This document shows positions 26,728 through 36,859 of a stretch of DNA of 64,000 bases, piece after piece (the first letter of the stretch is position 1; every line of letters starts with the position of its first letter). Source of the stretch: Rhizobium sp. GN54 (lineage in GTDB: Bacteria; Pseudomonadota; Alphaproteobacteria; Rhizobiales; Rhizobiaceae). The DNA lies in assembly GCF_021026345.1 (NCBI RefSeq), contig NZ_JAJNCZ010000006.1, forward strand, positions 124,001 to 188,000, written 5' to 3'. The position numbers were made by a program, and so were the translations under genes. The notes beneath the pieces were generated by a model, which ran no database searches, was not told the DNA's origin, and saw only the letters and a list, made by a program, of their open reading frames with translations.

Positions 26728-27906
26728 ATGAGAACAGACAATGGAGTGAGCATATCGCCAGCGTTCGATCCTGGCTTTAGCCCCGCCACCCTGCATTCGC
26801 GCCCGCCTCGCGCCAATACGCCGGCGCCGGTCGATACGGCAATGTCGCCCTCGGTCGCTGGCTATACCTTCTCCACCGATGACCTGCCGGTCGCTGAGCG
26901 CTTCGATGCCTGGCGACGCTCCTTCGCACCGATGCTCGAGGTGACGCGGGATGCGAGGACGGAGTTCCAGGGCAGCCAGGCCCTATGGGATCTGGGCGGC
27001 CTTGGATTCTCGCGCATCAAGACGGGAGCCTTGCGTTTTTCCAGCCACCCGGCCCATGTCCAGTGCCGCCCGCTCGACCATTGGGTGATGACGCTGCTGC
27101 TCAGCGGGCAGTGCACCACGACGACGGAGCGTTCCACCTTCCACGGGCGGCCCGGCATCGTCCAGATCCACTCGCTGGGGCGGCCGTATCACGGCGTGGT
27201 TTCCGACAGCGAGATGCTGATGCTCTGGGTGCCGCGCGACTTCTGCCGCGACATGGCGCGGATCCTGGATGCGGCGGAATTCACCACGCTGGATACGGCC
27301 ATGGGGCGCATGTTCACCAGTTTCATGATCGGTCTCGCCCATCAGTTGACCTGCATGCGGATCGACGAGTTGCCGCGGTTGATGTCGGCCACGCGCGACA
27401 TGATCCTGGCCTGCGTGGAACCGACCGACGACCGCCTGGAGGACGAGAGCGATGCCATCTCGGGTGGCCTGCAGGAGCGGGCGCGGCAGTTCGTGCAGAT
27501 GAACCTCTTCAATCCGCGACTGAGCGCCAAGCTCCTGATGCGTGAACTGGCGGTCTCGCGCACCCGCCTCTATCGTCTGTTCGAGCCGGCGGGCGGGGTC
27601 AATCGCTATATCCAGCACAGGCGCCTGCTCGACGCCCATTCCGCGCTGGCAAACCCGCGCGAGCAGCGTCGCATTCTCGATATCGCCGAACAACGTTGCT
27701 TCGACAGCGCCGATTTCAGCCGCGCCTTCAAACGGGAATTCGGCTACAGCCCCAGCGAGGTCCGCAAGGGCAAGCGGATCGGCGCGCCCAACCATGCCGA
27801 CGCCAACCTGGCGAGCCTGCCGCCGGAAGATCGGCTCGGCGCGCTCCTCTGGCGCCTCCAGAGCGGCGCCAAATCCGAAATCGCTCCCTGCTGCGCGATC
27901 GCCTGA
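26728..27906 (+). CDS. AraC-family transcriptional regulator
   Basis: A 392-residue regulator with an N-terminal AraC-binding-like domain (about 70-230; VMTLLLSGQCTTTTERSTF) and a C-terminal double helix-turn-helix (about 270-375; LMRELAVSRTRLYRLFEPAGGVNRYIQ and FDSADFSRAFKREFGYSPSEVR). The ATG at 26728 follows GGGAG, giving a 70-residue Pro/Ala-rich leader before the domain, so a later start is possible. The next operon, an RND pump, is convergent, so no target gene is evident from position. Confidence 0.88.
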   Translation: MRTDNGVSISPAFDPGFSPATLHSRPPRANTPAPVDTAMSPSVAGYTFSTDDLPVAERFDAWRRSFAPMLEVTRDARTEFQGSQALWDLGGLGFSRIKTGALRFSSHPAHVQCRPLDHWVMTLLLSGQCTTTTERSTFHGRPGIVQIHSLGRPYHGVVSDSEMLMLWVPRDFCRDMARILDAAEFTTLDTAMGRMFTSFMIGLAHQLTCMRIDELPRLMSATRDMILACVEPTDDRLEDESDAISGGLQERARQFVQMNLFNPRLSAKLLMRELAVSRTRLYRLFEPAGGVNRYIQHRRLLDAHSALANPREQRRILDIAEQRCFDSADFSRAFKREFGYSPSEVRKGKRIGAPNHADANLASLPPEDRLGALLWRLQSGAKSEIAPCCAIA

Positions 27907-28009
27907 CGGCGCCGGAACAGCCGTGCTCCGGGTTCCTCTGGATCGCGATCAGTGCCGGCGGCGAAATCGCCGGTATCTCCCCGAAACCGTTCCATTTTCG
28001 GCATGACGA

Positions 28010-31000
28010 TCATGCGGGAGCCGGCGCCGGCTCCTTCGTGTCGGCCGGCACGGGTGTTGCCGTTGCTTCCGGCGGCACGCGGAACCAGACCACATAGAGG
28101 GCCGGAAGGAAGATCAGCGTCAGCACCGCCGCCACGATCAACCCGCCGATCACCGTGAAGGCGAGCGGCTTCCAGAAGGGATCGCGCACGATCGGCAGCA
28201 TGCCGAGAATGGTCGAGCCGGCGGTCAGGAAGATCGGGCGAACGCGGTTGGCCGTCGCGTCGATGACGCTCTGCCAGGTCTTGCCCTTTTCCTCGATCCG
28301 CTTGTCGATCTGGTCGATCAGCACCACCGAGTTGCGGATGATCATGCCGATGAGCGCGATCATGCCGAGAACGGCGATGAAGCCGACCGGCGTGCTGGTG
28401 ATCAGCATGATCGCCACCACGCCGATGAGTCCGAGCGGCACGACGCTGAACACCAGGAGCAGGCGATTGAGGCTCTGCAACTGGAACATCAGGATGATGA
28501 TCATGATGATCGCCATGACCGGCAGCATCTCGGTGACCGAGGCCATGCCGGTCTCCGCACCTTCGACCGATCCGCCGATCTCGATGCTGAAGCCCGGATT
28601 GTCCCGACGCAACTGCTCGATCCGGGGCTCGGCCTCCTCGACGACGGATGCCGCCAGCACACCCTCGGTCATGTCGGCCTGGACCGTGATGGTGGGGACG
28701 CGGTCACGTCGCCAGATCAGCGGCTGGGTGGTCCGGTATTCGATCGTTGCGATGCTGGCCAGCGGTACGGTGCGGTTCGGCCCGATCGGGATCTGCAGCG
28801 ATCGCAGGGTATCGATATTGGCGCGCTCTTCCGGTGCCGACCGCGCCACGACGTTGACGAGATAGATAGCGTCCCGCACGTGCGTTATTGGCAGGCCGGA
28901 CGTGGTGGCGAAGAGCGATTGTGCGATCGCCGACGAGTTCAGGCCGACGAGACGGGCGCGGTCCTGATCGACCTCGATGACGACCTTGCGGATCGGCTCG
29001 TTCCAGTCGAGGTTCGGCGCGATAACGCCGCGGACGTCGCCGAGCACGTCGGCCACTTTCCAGGCGAGGTCGCGCACGCTCGCGACATCGGGGCCGCCGA
29101 TGCGATACTGGACCGGCCAGCCGACCGGGGGGCCCATTTCGAGCGGCGACAGCCGGGCGACGACGTTGGGGAATTTCTCGTCCAGTTCCGTCTGCAACCG
29201 CGTCTGGAGGGCGTCACGTCCCTCGACGCTGCTGGCGATGATGACCGCCTGCGCCCGGAACGGCGCGGGCGGCTGGATGTCCATCGGCAGGTAGAAGCGG
29301 ATGGCATCGGAGCCGACATAGAAGCTCCAGTCGACCACGTCTTCATCGCCGGCGAGAATCTCCTCGACCTGTCGCGCAGTCGCCTCGGTGGCATGGATCG
29401 ATGCGTTCTGCGGCAGCACGAGTTGCAGCATCAGTTCCGGGCGGTCGGACGGCGGGAAGAACTGCCGGTTCATCAGCCCCGAAGCGAGCAGCGAGACGAC
29501 GAACAGTCCGACGGTTGCGGCAATGACGACAAGGCGCATCCGCATGCATGTGTGTAGCAGGCGGCGGAAGGTGCCGATCAGCGCGCTCTCTGGCTTGCTG
29601 CCGGATGCCGTTCCCGACTTCAGCACCGCAAGCCCGATGATCGGCATCAGGAGCACGGCGATCAGCCATGAAATGATCAGCGCATAGGCGATGACGAGGA
29701 AGAGCGAGCGGGCATATTCGCCGGAAACGCTCTGGGCGAAGCCGACCGGGATGAAGCCGGCGATGGTCACGAGCGTGCCGGCGAGCATCGGAAAGGCGGT
29801 GGAGGTATAGGCGAAGGACGCCGCCTGGACGCGCTCCATCCCTTCCTCGAGCTTGGCCAGCATGATCTCGACGGCGACCATGGCATCGTCGATCATCAGC
29901 GTCAGCGCGATGATGAGGGCGCCGAGCGAGACGCGCTGCAGCGCGATCCCCGTCATCTCCATCATCAGGAAGGTCATCGCCATCACGAGCGGGATGGACA
30001 CGGCGACCACGAGGCCGGCGCGCAGGCCGAGTGCCACGAGGCTGCAGCCGAGAACGATCAGGATCGCCTGCATCAGCGAGACGGTGAAGCCGCGGATCGC
30101 GTTGGTGACGACCTCCGGCTGGCTTGCGACCTGCACCAACTCGATGCCGATCGGCAGGTCGTTCTGGAAGCGCGCCATCACCGTGTCGATGTTGCGGCCA
30201 AGCGCCAGGATGTCGCCGCCGCTCGCCATCGATACGGCGATGCCGAGCGCCGGCTTGCCCTTGATGCGGAACATCGGCTGCGGCGGGTCGACGGTGCCGC
30301 GCACCACGCTGGCGATGTCGCCCAGCCGGACGAAGCCGGACGCTGTCGGTATGTTCAGGTTGCGGATGTCGTTCTCATCCTTGAGGTCGCCGGAAACCTC
30401 GAGCACGGTGCGGTCGGCGTCGGTCGTCACCGTGCCGGCGGGCAGGACGGCGTTCTGCGCCTGGATCGTGCTGATGATGGTGGCGCCGCTCAAGCCCAGG
30501 CTCGCCAGCCGCTGCGTCGAGAATTCGATGTAGATCGTCTCGTCCTGGGTGCCGAGCATCTCGACCTTGCCGATCTTCTCGACCTGCAGGAGGCGATTTC
30601 GCGCCTCATAGGCCCAGTCGCGCAGCTCCCGGTCACTGAAATCCTCGGAGGTCAATCCGTAGATGATGCCGAAGGTGTCGCCGAACTCGTCGTTGAAGAA
30701 CGGGCCGGCGACGCCGGGCGGCAATGTGTGGCGGATGTCGCCCACCTTCTTGCGGACCTGGTACCAGACTTCCGCGACCTCGGCCGGCGGCGTCGAGTCG
30801 TCGAGCACCACGTAGATGACGGACTGGCCCGCCGTCGTCAGGCTGCGCAGCGAATCGAAGAAGGGTACCTGCTGGAGCGTGCGTTCCAGCCGATCGGTCA
30901 CCTGGTCGCTCTGCTGCTCGATCGTCGCCCCCGGCCAGGCGGCGCTCACGAGCATGGTCTTGACGGTGAAGTCAGGATCCTCGCTGCGGCCAAGGTTCCA

Positions 31001-31099
31001 GAAGGACAGGGCGCCGGCGATGGCGCCGAGAAGCATGAGGAAGACGATCAGGCCCTGGCGCTTGATCGCCCATTCGGACAGGTTGAAGCCGCCGCTCAT
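28010..31099 (-). CDS. RND-family efflux pump, inner-membrane transporter
   Basis: A 1029-residue HAE1-type RND transporter with twelve membrane helices and two large periplasmic loops. The proton-relay aspartate pair is intact in LMIDDAMVAVE (helix 4). The repeat PIFLTAGSTILGMLPIV near the C-terminus is typical of the AcrB/MexF superfamily. It expels hydrophobic drugs or metabolites using the proton gradient. The ATG overlaps the adaptor stop (ATGA). No outer-membrane channel gene is adjacent, so a shared TolC is implied. Confidence 0.93.
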   Translation of the reverse strand: MSGGFNLSEWAIKRQGLIVFLMLLGAIAGALSFWNLGRSEDPDFTVKTMLVSAAWPGATIEQQSDQVTDRLERTLQQVPFFDSLRSLTTAGQSVIYVVLDDSTPPAEVAEVWYQVRKKVGDIRHTLPPGVAGPFFNDEFGDTFGIIYGLTSEDFSDRELRDWAYEARNRLLQVEKIGKVEMLGTQDETIYIEFSTQRLASLGLSGATIISTIQAQNAVLPAGTVTTDADRTVLEVSGDLKDENDIRNLNIPTASGFVRLGDIASVVRGTVDPPQPMFRIKGKPALGIAVSMASGGDILALGRNIDTVMARFQNDLPIGIELVQVASQPEVVTNAIRGFTVSLMQAILIVLGCSLVALGLRAGLVVAVSIPLVMAMTFLMMEMTGIALQRVSLGALIIALTLMIDDAMVAVEIMLAKLEEGMERVQAASFAYTSTAFPMLAGTLVTIAGFIPVGFAQSVSGEYARSLFLVIAYALIISWLIAVLLMPIIGLAVLKSGTASGSKPESALIGTFRRLLHTCMRMRLVVIAATVGLFVVSLLASGLMNRQFFPPSDRPELMLQLVLPQNASIHATEATARQVEEILAGDEDVVDWSFYVGSDAIRFYLPMDIQPPAPFRAQAVIIASSVEGRDALQTRLQTELDEKFPNVVARLSPLEMGPPVGWPVQYRIGGPDVASVRDLAWKVADVLGDVRGVIAPNLDWNEPIRKVVIEVDQDRARLVGLNSSAIAQSLFATTSGLPITHVRDAIYLVNVVARSAPEERANIDTLRSLQIPIGPNRTVPLASIATIEYRTTQPLIWRRDRVPTITVQADMTEGVLAASVVEEAEPRIEQLRRDNPGFSIEIGGSVEGAETGMASVTEMLPVMAIIMIIILMFQLQSLNRLLLVFSVVPLGLIGVVAIMLITSTPVGFIAVLGMIALIGMIIRNSVVLIDQIDKRIEEKGKTWQSVIDATANRVRPIFLTAGSTILGMLPIVRDPFWKPLAFTVIGGLIVAAVLTLIFLPALYVVWFRVPPEATATPVPADTKEPAPAPA

Positions 31100-32199
31100 T
31101 GAAGGCTTCCTTCGAGCAGGCGGACGGCCATGCCGGGCCGCAATTGCTGCGCGCCGGCGACGATGACGTGGTCGCCGTCGGCGATGCCCTTGGTGACCAG
31201 GAAATCCTGCGTCTCGAAGCGAAGGACCGTGACCGGCACGAGCTTCGTCGTGCTGCTGCCGGGATCGACGATCCAGACTGCCGAGCCGCTGCCCTGATTG
31301 AAGAGGGCGGTCATCGGCAGCCGCGCGACCGGATCTCCGGTCAGCCGGACGCTGCCGCGCACGGCGCTGCCGAAGCGGAAGTCCTCCGGCGGGTTGTCGA
31401 GGGCGACGCGGACGGTGAAGTTGCGGGTGATCGGATCGGCGACCGGCGAGATCTCGCGCACCCGGCCGCCTGTCGTGCTCTGCGGGTTGCTGAGGAGGCG
31501 AACCTCGATGCGCATGTCGCGGCTCGCGGACTGGATCGCGCTTTCGGGCACCTGGAAGACGGCGTCCTTCTCCTCCATTCGCGCGACCCGGACCACCATC
31601 TGGCCGCCGCCGACGATCTGCCCGACCTCGGCGCCGACGGCGGTGACGACGCCGTCGGCATTGGCCATCACCGTCCGGTTGTCGAGGTTGTTGTTGGCAA
31701 CGCGCAGGGCCGCGTCCGCCGCATCCACGCTCGCCTGCGCCGTGGTCGCCTGGGCGATCGCCGCGTCGAGCGCCTGCCGCGTCGCCGTCCGCGGATAGAG
31801 GGACTGCAGCCGGTCGCGGTTCAGGACGGCGTTGTCCAGGTTTGCCCGGGCGGCGAAGGTGTTGGCCTCCGCCTTGCGGACGGCGTCCTGCTGGTCTTCG
31901 CTGTCGAGCCGGGCGAGCACGTCGCCGGTCTTGACGAGGTCGCCGACATCGACCGTGCGCTCGCGGACCTCCCCGCCCTGGCGGAAGCTGAAACTGGTTT
32001 CGAACCTGGGTTGGACCTCCCCGACCAGCGAGCCGAAAGTGTCGTCCGGGTTGAAGGAGACGGTGACCGTCTTGACCGGCCGCGGCGGCAGTTCCGCCTG
32101 CTCGTCCTCGCCCTGGCAGCCGGACACGAGCAACAGGGCGGCGGCCAGACCCAGACCGCGCAGGATGACTTTTCTCGATGCGGAAAGCGTGCGCGTCAT
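31096..32199 (-). CDS. RND efflux periplasmic adaptor (membrane fusion lipoprotein)
   Basis: A 367-residue adaptor with a lipoprotein signal ending in VSGC, split lipoyl-like halves around a short helical hairpin (about 65-165; GEVRERTVDVGDLVKTGDVLARLD), and beta-barrel and membrane-proximal domains (SVRLTGDPVARLPMTALFNQ). It links the cotranscribed RND transporter to an outer-membrane channel. The gene starts 67 bases after the arginine deiminase stop, across a stem-loop, so it is probably a separate transcription unit or weak read-through. Confidence 0.9.
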   Translation of the reverse strand: MTRTLSASRKVILRGLGLAAALLLVSGCQGEDEQAELPPRPVKTVTVSFNPDDTFGSLVGEVQPRFETSFSFRQGGEVRERTVDVGDLVKTGDVLARLDSEDQQDAVRKAEANTFAARANLDNAVLNRDRLQSLYPRTATRQALDAAIAQATTAQASVDAADAALRVANNNLDNRTVMANADGVVTAVGAEVGQIVGGGQMVVRVARMEEKDAVFQVPESAIQSASRDMRIEVRLLSNPQSTTGGRVREISPVADPITRNFTVRVALDNPPEDFRFGSAVRGSVRLTGDPVARLPMTALFNQGSGSAVWIVDPGSSTTKLVPVTVLRFETQDFLVTKGIADGDHVIVAGAQQLRPGMAVRLLEGSLQ

Positions 32200-32226
32200 G
32201 GCGACCTCGTCTGGAGGGAAAAGGTG

Positions 32227-32250
32227 CTGTGCGCGGTCACCCGCGCACAG
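32227..32250 (-). terminator. Terminator-like hairpin after arginine deiminase
   Basis: A perfect 10-bp stem (CTGTGCGCGG and complement) with a 4-base loop is followed on the minus strand by CACCTTTTCCC. It separates the arc genes from the efflux operon. Confidence 0.6.
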
Positions 32251-32266
32251 GCTTCGGCATGTGTTG

Positions 32267-33511
32267 TCAGTAGTCGACCGCGTCGCGGATGATCGGGCAG
32301 GTCATGCAATGCCCGCCGCCGCGGCCGCGCCCGAGCTCGGCCCCGGTGATGGTGATCACCTCGATGCCTTCCTTGCGCAGCAGCGTGTTGGTGTAGGTGT
32401 TGCGGTCATAGGCATAGACGACGCCCGGCGCGGCACAGACGAGGTTCGCGCCGCTGTCCCATTGGGTGCGCTCGCGCATGTAGTCGTTGCCGCCGGTTTC
32501 CACCACGCGCATCTTCTTCAGGCCGAGCGCATCGCGCACGGTCTCGACAAAGCTGCCCTTGTCCTTGTGCAGCTCGACGCCGCCCTTGCCGTCGGGGCGA
32601 TAGGAGAAGGCCTCGATGCCGTTGACGATATCGGGGTAGAGCAAGACGCAGTCCCGGTCGGCGAAGGTGAAGACGGTGTCGAGGTGCATGGCCGCGCGCA
32701 GCTTCGGCATGGCGGCGACGATGACACGCTCGGCCGCGCCCTTCTCGAACAGGGCGGCGGCGACCTGGCTGATCGCCTGGCGCGAGGTGCGCTCGCTCAT
32801 GCCGATCAGCACGTTGCCCTTGCCGATCGGCATGACGTCGCCGCCCTCGATCGTCGCAAGGCCCCAGTCCTTGGTCGGGTCGCCCCACCAGACGTTGACC
32901 TTGCCGGCGAAATCGGGGTGGAACTTGTAGATCGAGCTCGTGAGGATGGTTTCCTCGTGCCGGGCCGGCCAGTAGAGCGCGTTGAGCGTCACGCCGCCAT
33001 AGATCCAGCAGGTGGTGTCGCGCGTGTAGAGCGTGTTCGGCAGCGGCGGCAGCAGGTATTCGTTGACGCCGGCCGCATCGCGGATCAGCGCCAGTTGCTC
33101 GCCGCCCACAGCCTCGGGAAACTCGAAGGTCGACAGCCCGCCGATCAGGGTTTCGGCCAGTTCGCGGTTCGAAAGGCCCTCGAGATAGGACCTTACCTCG
33201 TCCAGCAGGCCGAGGCCGATCTGGTTGGGGACCACCTGGTTGTCGAGGATCCATTTCTTGGCCTCGGGGATCGCTACCGTCTCGGCGAGAAGGTTGTGCA
33301 TCTCCACGACCTCGATGCCGCGGTCGCGCATCTTGGTCATGAAGTCGAAATGGTCGCGCTTGGCGTTGTCGACCCACAGCACGTCGTCGAAGAGAAGGTC
33401 GTCGCAATTGGAGGGCGTGAGGCGCTGGTGCGCGCGGCCGGGGGCACAAACCATGACCTTGCGCAACTGGCCGACTTCGGAATGCACGCCGAACGGAGTA
33501 TCTGTTGTCAT
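32267..33511 (-). CDS. arcA: Arginine deiminase
   Basis: A 414-residue arginine deiminase, of normal family length. The guanidino-group fold marks are [15 protein letters not shown] near the start, [25 protein letters not shown] and the nucleophile Cys402 in GGGHCMTCP near the C-terminus. It hydrolyses arginine to citrulline and ammonia, which yields ATP when followed by arcB and arcC; neither lies in the window. An ArcD-type antiporter gene ends 19 bases upstream on the same strand. Besides energy, ammonia release can protect against acid. Confidence 0.93.
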   Translation of the reverse strand: MTTDTPFGVHSEVGQLRKVMVCAPGRAHQRLTPSNCDDLLFDDVLWVDNAKRDHFDFMTKMRDRGIEVVEMHNLLAETVAIPEAKKWILDNQVVPNQIGLGLLDEVRSYLEGLSNRELAETLIGGLSTFEFPEAVGGEQLALIRDAAGVNEYLLPPLPNTLYTRDTTCWIYGGVTLNALYWPARHEETILTSSIYKFHPDFAGKVNVWWGDPTKDWGLATIEGGDVMPIGKGNVLIGMSERTSRQAISQVAAALFEKGAAERVIVAAMPKLRAAMHLDTVFTFADRDCVLLYPDIVNGIEAFSYRPDGKGGVELHKDKGSFVETVRDALGLKKMRVVETGGNDYMRERTQWDSGANLVCAAPGVVYAYDRNTYTNTLLRKEGIEVITITGAELGRGRGGGHCMTCPIIRDAVDY

Positions 33512-33530
33512 GACGTCTCTGCCTTTCTGT

Positions 33531-34964
33531 TCAAGGTGTGATGAGGCCGGTCAGCAGGCCGTAGGCCCCGATCAGGCCGGCAACCAGCGTGACTGCGAAC
33601 ACGATGAGCTCGGTCGGGGTGAACAGTTGCAAGTTCTGCTCGCGCCGTGCCCAGAAGTAGAGAATGGTGCCGGGCACGAACAGCACGGCAACCAGCAGCA
33701 CGTATTTCAGCCCGGCGGCGATGAACATGAAGATCGTGTAGACGACGGCGATCCAGGCGAAGACCTGGTCGCGGCCGCGCTTCTCGGGCGTGGTCTCGTA
33801 GCCGACGCCGCTACGGGCGAGCAGGACGCCATAGCCGGCGACCAGCAGGTAGGGCAAGAGCGCGGTGACGCTCGTCATGTCCAGCATGAAATTGAACGCG
33901 TCGCGCGACCAGTAGGTGGAGATGACGAAGAGCGATACGACGATGTTCGTCAGCCACAGGGCATTGGCCGGAACCCGGTTGCCGTTCTGCGCGGCGAAGA
34001 GCTTCGGCATGTCCTGGGATTTGGCTGCGGCGAAGAGGACTTCGGCGCAGATCAGCGACCAGGCGAGATAGGCGCCCAGAACCGAGACCAGGACGCCGAT
34101 GGAGATGAAGACCGCACCCCAATGGCCGACGACCGCCTCGAGAACGGTGGCGAGCGACGGCTGCTGGACCGCTGCGATCTCCGCCTGGGGCAGCGCCGCA
34201 TAGGGCAGGAGCGTGACCGCGACCATCAGGCCGGTCACGCCGACAAAGCCCAGGATCGTCGCCGTGCCGACATCCGAGCGCTTCTCGGCGAAGCGCGAAT
34301 AGACGCTTGCACCCTCGATGCCGAGGAAGACGAACACGGTGATCAGCATGGTGTCGCGCACCTGTGCGATCAGCGATTTCTCCGGCATACCCGGGCCGCC
34401 GAAGAAGTTTTCGGAGAATTGGGCATAGTTGAAGACGAAGATCAGCGCCAGGATGAAGACAATGATCGGAACGATCTTGGCGATGGTGACGATGGTGTTG
34501 ATGAACGCTGCCTGCTCGACACCGCGGAGGATCATGAAATGGAAGATCCAGATGCCGATCAGCGATACGATGATCGCAATCGTGCTGCTGCCGTCGCCGA
34601 AGATCTCGGGGAAGAAGCGGCCGAGCGTCGAGCCGATCAGCACCCAGTAGAAGACGTTGCCGAGGCAACTGCCGAGCCAGTAGCCGAAGGCCGACAGGAA
34701 GCCCATGTAGTTGCCGAAGCCGGCCTTGGCATAGGCGAACACGCCCGAATCGAGATCCGGCCGTTTCTCCGCGAGCGCCTGGAAGACGCGTGCCAGCATG
34801 TACATGCCGGTGCCCGCGATCGCCCAGGCGATCATGGCGCCAAACGGGCCGGTGGCGGCGCCGAAGCGGCCAGGCAGGTTGAAAATGCCGGCGCCGACCA
34901 TGGATCCCACGACCATGGCCGTGAGTGCGAAGAGCGAGAGTTTCTGCGTCGATTGCGATGCCAT
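33531..34964 (-). CDS. Basic amino acid antiporter, ArcD/APC family (copy 1)
   Basis: A 477-residue APC-superfamily antiporter with about twelve to thirteen membrane helices. The opening [22 protein letters not shown] is the family substrate-binding signature. Next to arginine deiminase it most likely exchanges arginine for ornithine. ATG at 34964 (MASQSTQ) follows GGGGGA and starts where family members do; upstream in-frame codons are unlikely. A second, related antiporter is encoded immediately upstream. Confidence 0.88.
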   Translation of the reverse strand: MASQSTQKLSLFALTAMVVGSMVGAGIFNLPGRFGAATGPFGAMIAWAIAGTGMYMLARVFQALAEKRPDLDSGVFAYAKAGFGNYMGFLSAFGYWLGSCLGNVFYWVLIGSTLGRFFPEIFGDGSSTIAIIVSLIGIWIFHFMILRGVEQAAFINTIVTIAKIVPIIVFILALIFVFNYAQFSENFFGGPGMPEKSLIAQVRDTMLITVFVFLGIEGASVYSRFAEKRSDVGTATILGFVGVTGLMVAVTLLPYAALPQAEIAAVQQPSLATVLEAVVGHWGAVFISIGVLVSVLGAYLAWSLICAEVLFAAAKSQDMPKLFAAQNGNRVPANALWLTNIVVSLFVISTYWSRDAFNFMLDMTSVTALLPYLLVAGYGVLLARSGVGYETTPEKRGRDQVFAWIAVVYTIFMFIAAGLKYVLLVAVLFVPGTILYFWARREQNLQLFTPTELIVFAVTLVAGLIGAYGLLTGLITP

Positions 34965-35204
34965 GGTTCCCCCGATAAGTGCCTCAATTTCCCGATGTTT
35001 TGGCTCGAAGACTGGTGGCACCTGTTGAAATTAATAGGCGGAATAACAACCACTGTGATCAGCACAGAATCCCAAAACTATGCTGTGCGTTCAGAATTGG
35101 CGCTCGCGCAGAAGGCGCGGGCAGTCTGCTGATCATGGCGATACGCCAGGTACCGCAACTTCGTCTGCTCGTGTCCACGGGACGCTGCGCCGGGTTGCCA
35201 TCCC
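34965..35204. other. Gap between the two antiporter genes
   Basis: These 240 bases contain no gene. The segment near 35030-35090 is AT-rich relative to its surroundings, with an imperfect palindrome (CTGTGATCAGCACAG, about 35052-35066), so a separate promoter for the downstream antiporter and arginine deiminase is plausible. Confidence 0.4.
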
Positions 35205-36632
35205 TCAGGCGACGCCGCCGGTCACGATCATGTAGATCCCGGCGCAGGCGCCGAGCACGGCAAGGATGAACAGGGCCAGTTCGGGCAGGGTGAAGGCGCG
35301 CTTGCCCTGTTCCCGGCGCGCAATGAGGTAGAGGATCGTTCCGGGGCCATAGATGACGGTCGTGAGCAGCAGATGCTGGGCTCCGGCCGCGTAGACGAGC
35401 CCGGCGGTATAGATCGTGGCAATCGCCGCCCGGGCCAGATCGGCGCGCCGGGCGGCCGGGTCCCGGCCGTAGGTATCGCCGCTGAAGGCGAGCTTCGCAC
35501 CATAGGCGGCGACGAGGAAGTAGGGGATCAGGATCATCGAACTCGTCAGCTCGAGCGCCAGGCGAAAGGCGTATTCGGTGAACAGCGTCAGGATCAGGAA
35601 GATCTGGACGATGATGTTCGTCAGCCAGAGCGCGTTGGAGGGGACGCCCCGGCTGTTCTCGTGGCTGAGGAAGCGCGGCATCGTCTCGTATTTCGAGGCG
35701 GAATAGAGGATCTCGGCTGCAAGCAGCACCCAGGAGATGTAGGCGCCTGCGACCGAAATCAGCAGCCCGACGGCGACGAAGACGGCGCCCCATGGCCCGA
35801 CCACGGCCTCGAGCACGCCCGCCATCGACGGATTGCGCAAGGCGGCGAGATCCGGCCGCAGGAGAACGCCATAGGACAGGAGCGTGACGAGGACCATCAG
35901 GCAAAGGACGCCCAGAAATCCCATCAGCGTCGCAAGGCCGACATCGGAGCGCCGCCGGGCATAGCGCGAATAGACGCTCGCGCCCTCGATGCCGACGAAG
36001 ACGAAGACGGTCACCAGCATGGTCGCCCGGACCTGCCCGGCGACCGTCGCAAGGCTGACCTCCTCGCCACCCCAGAAACTGGTGGAGAAGACGTCGGATC
36101 TGAAGCCGAGAGCGACGAACACGACGAAGAGCAGGATCGGGATGAGCTTGGCGAAGGTGACGATCGTGTTCAGCGCGGCCGCCTCGCGGATCCCTCGCAG
36201 GATCAGCGTGTGCATGAACCACAGCAGGGCCGAGGAGATGACGATGGCGGGAACCGTATTGCCGTCGCCGAAGACGGGAAAGAACAGCCCGAGCGTCGAC
36301 TTGATCAAGATGAAGTACGACACGTTGCCGAGAACGGCCGCCGACCAGTATCCGAGTGCGGAGAGGAAACCCGGATAATTGCCGAATCCCGCCTTCGCAT
36401 AGGCATAGATGCCGGCGTCGAGATCGGGCTTGCGCCGCGACAGCGTCTGGAAGACCAGCGCCAGCATCAGCATGCCGATGCCGGCGATCGTCCAGGCGAT
36501 GAGCGCGCCGAAGGGGCCGGTAGCGCGCCCGAACGCCTGCGGTAACGAGAAGATGCCGGCGCCGACCATTGAGCCGACCACCATCGCCGTCAGTGTCCAC
36601 AATGAGAATTTCTGTGGAGTGTCCTGCGCCAT
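35205..36632 (-). CDS. Basic amino acid antiporter, ArcD/APC family (copy 2)
   Basis: A 475-residue paralogue of the downstream antiporter, collinear along its length and sharing [22 protein letters not shown] at the start and the [10 protein letters not shown] motif. A tandem duplication followed by divergence is the simplest explanation. One copy may serve arginine/ornithine and the other a different pair such as citrulline, putrescine or agmatine; this cannot be read from sequence. AGGGAAAG precedes the ATG. Confidence 0.87.
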   Translation of the reverse strand: MAQDTPQKFSLWTLTAMVVGSMVGAGIFSLPQAFGRATGPFGALIAWTIAGIGMLMLALVFQTLSRRKPDLDAGIYAYAKAGFGNYPGFLSALGYWSAAVLGNVSYFILIKSTLGLFFPVFGDGNTVPAIVISSALLWFMHTLILRGIREAAALNTIVTFAKLIPILLFVVFVALGFRSDVFSTSFWGGEEVSLATVAGQVRATMLVTVFVFVGIEGASVYSRYARRRSDVGLATLMGFLGVLCLMVLVTLLSYGVLLRPDLAALRNPSMAGVLEAVVGPWGAVFVAVGLLISVAGAYISWVLLAAEILYSASKYETMPRFLSHENSRGVPSNALWLTNIIVQIFLILTLFTEYAFRLALELTSSMILIPYFLVAAYGAKLAFSGDTYGRDPAARRADLARAAIATIYTAGLVYAAGAQHLLLTTVIYGPGTILYLIARREQGKRAFTLPELALFILAVLGACAGIYMIVTGGVA

Positions 36633-36859
36633 GCAATGCTTTCCCTGGTTGCGACGAGGCGGTCCCGGAACTGCTTCAGGCGATCCTGCAACATCGAATA
36701 CACGGTGTAATTGGCTGAGGGTCCCGCAGAATTGGCCTGGAGTCCCACACCCGGCAGATGCAAATGCGACGGTCGCACCCTAAGGCCCCGATGGCCGCCT
36801 TGCCGAGCGTCCGGCGGGATGCTCTAAGGTTCCGGTGTGACCAGAAGCCGGGCCCGACG

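Noticed and set aside
33225-35132. A 635-codon plus-strand frame
   Set aside because: Antisense to arginine deiminase and the ArcD-type antiporter. It is Asp/Gly/Arg/His-rich with no recognisable domain.
35059-36636. A 525-codon minus-strand frame over the second antiporter
   Set aside because: Same strand but a different frame from the antiporter; it gives an Arg/Ala-rich protein without membrane helices.
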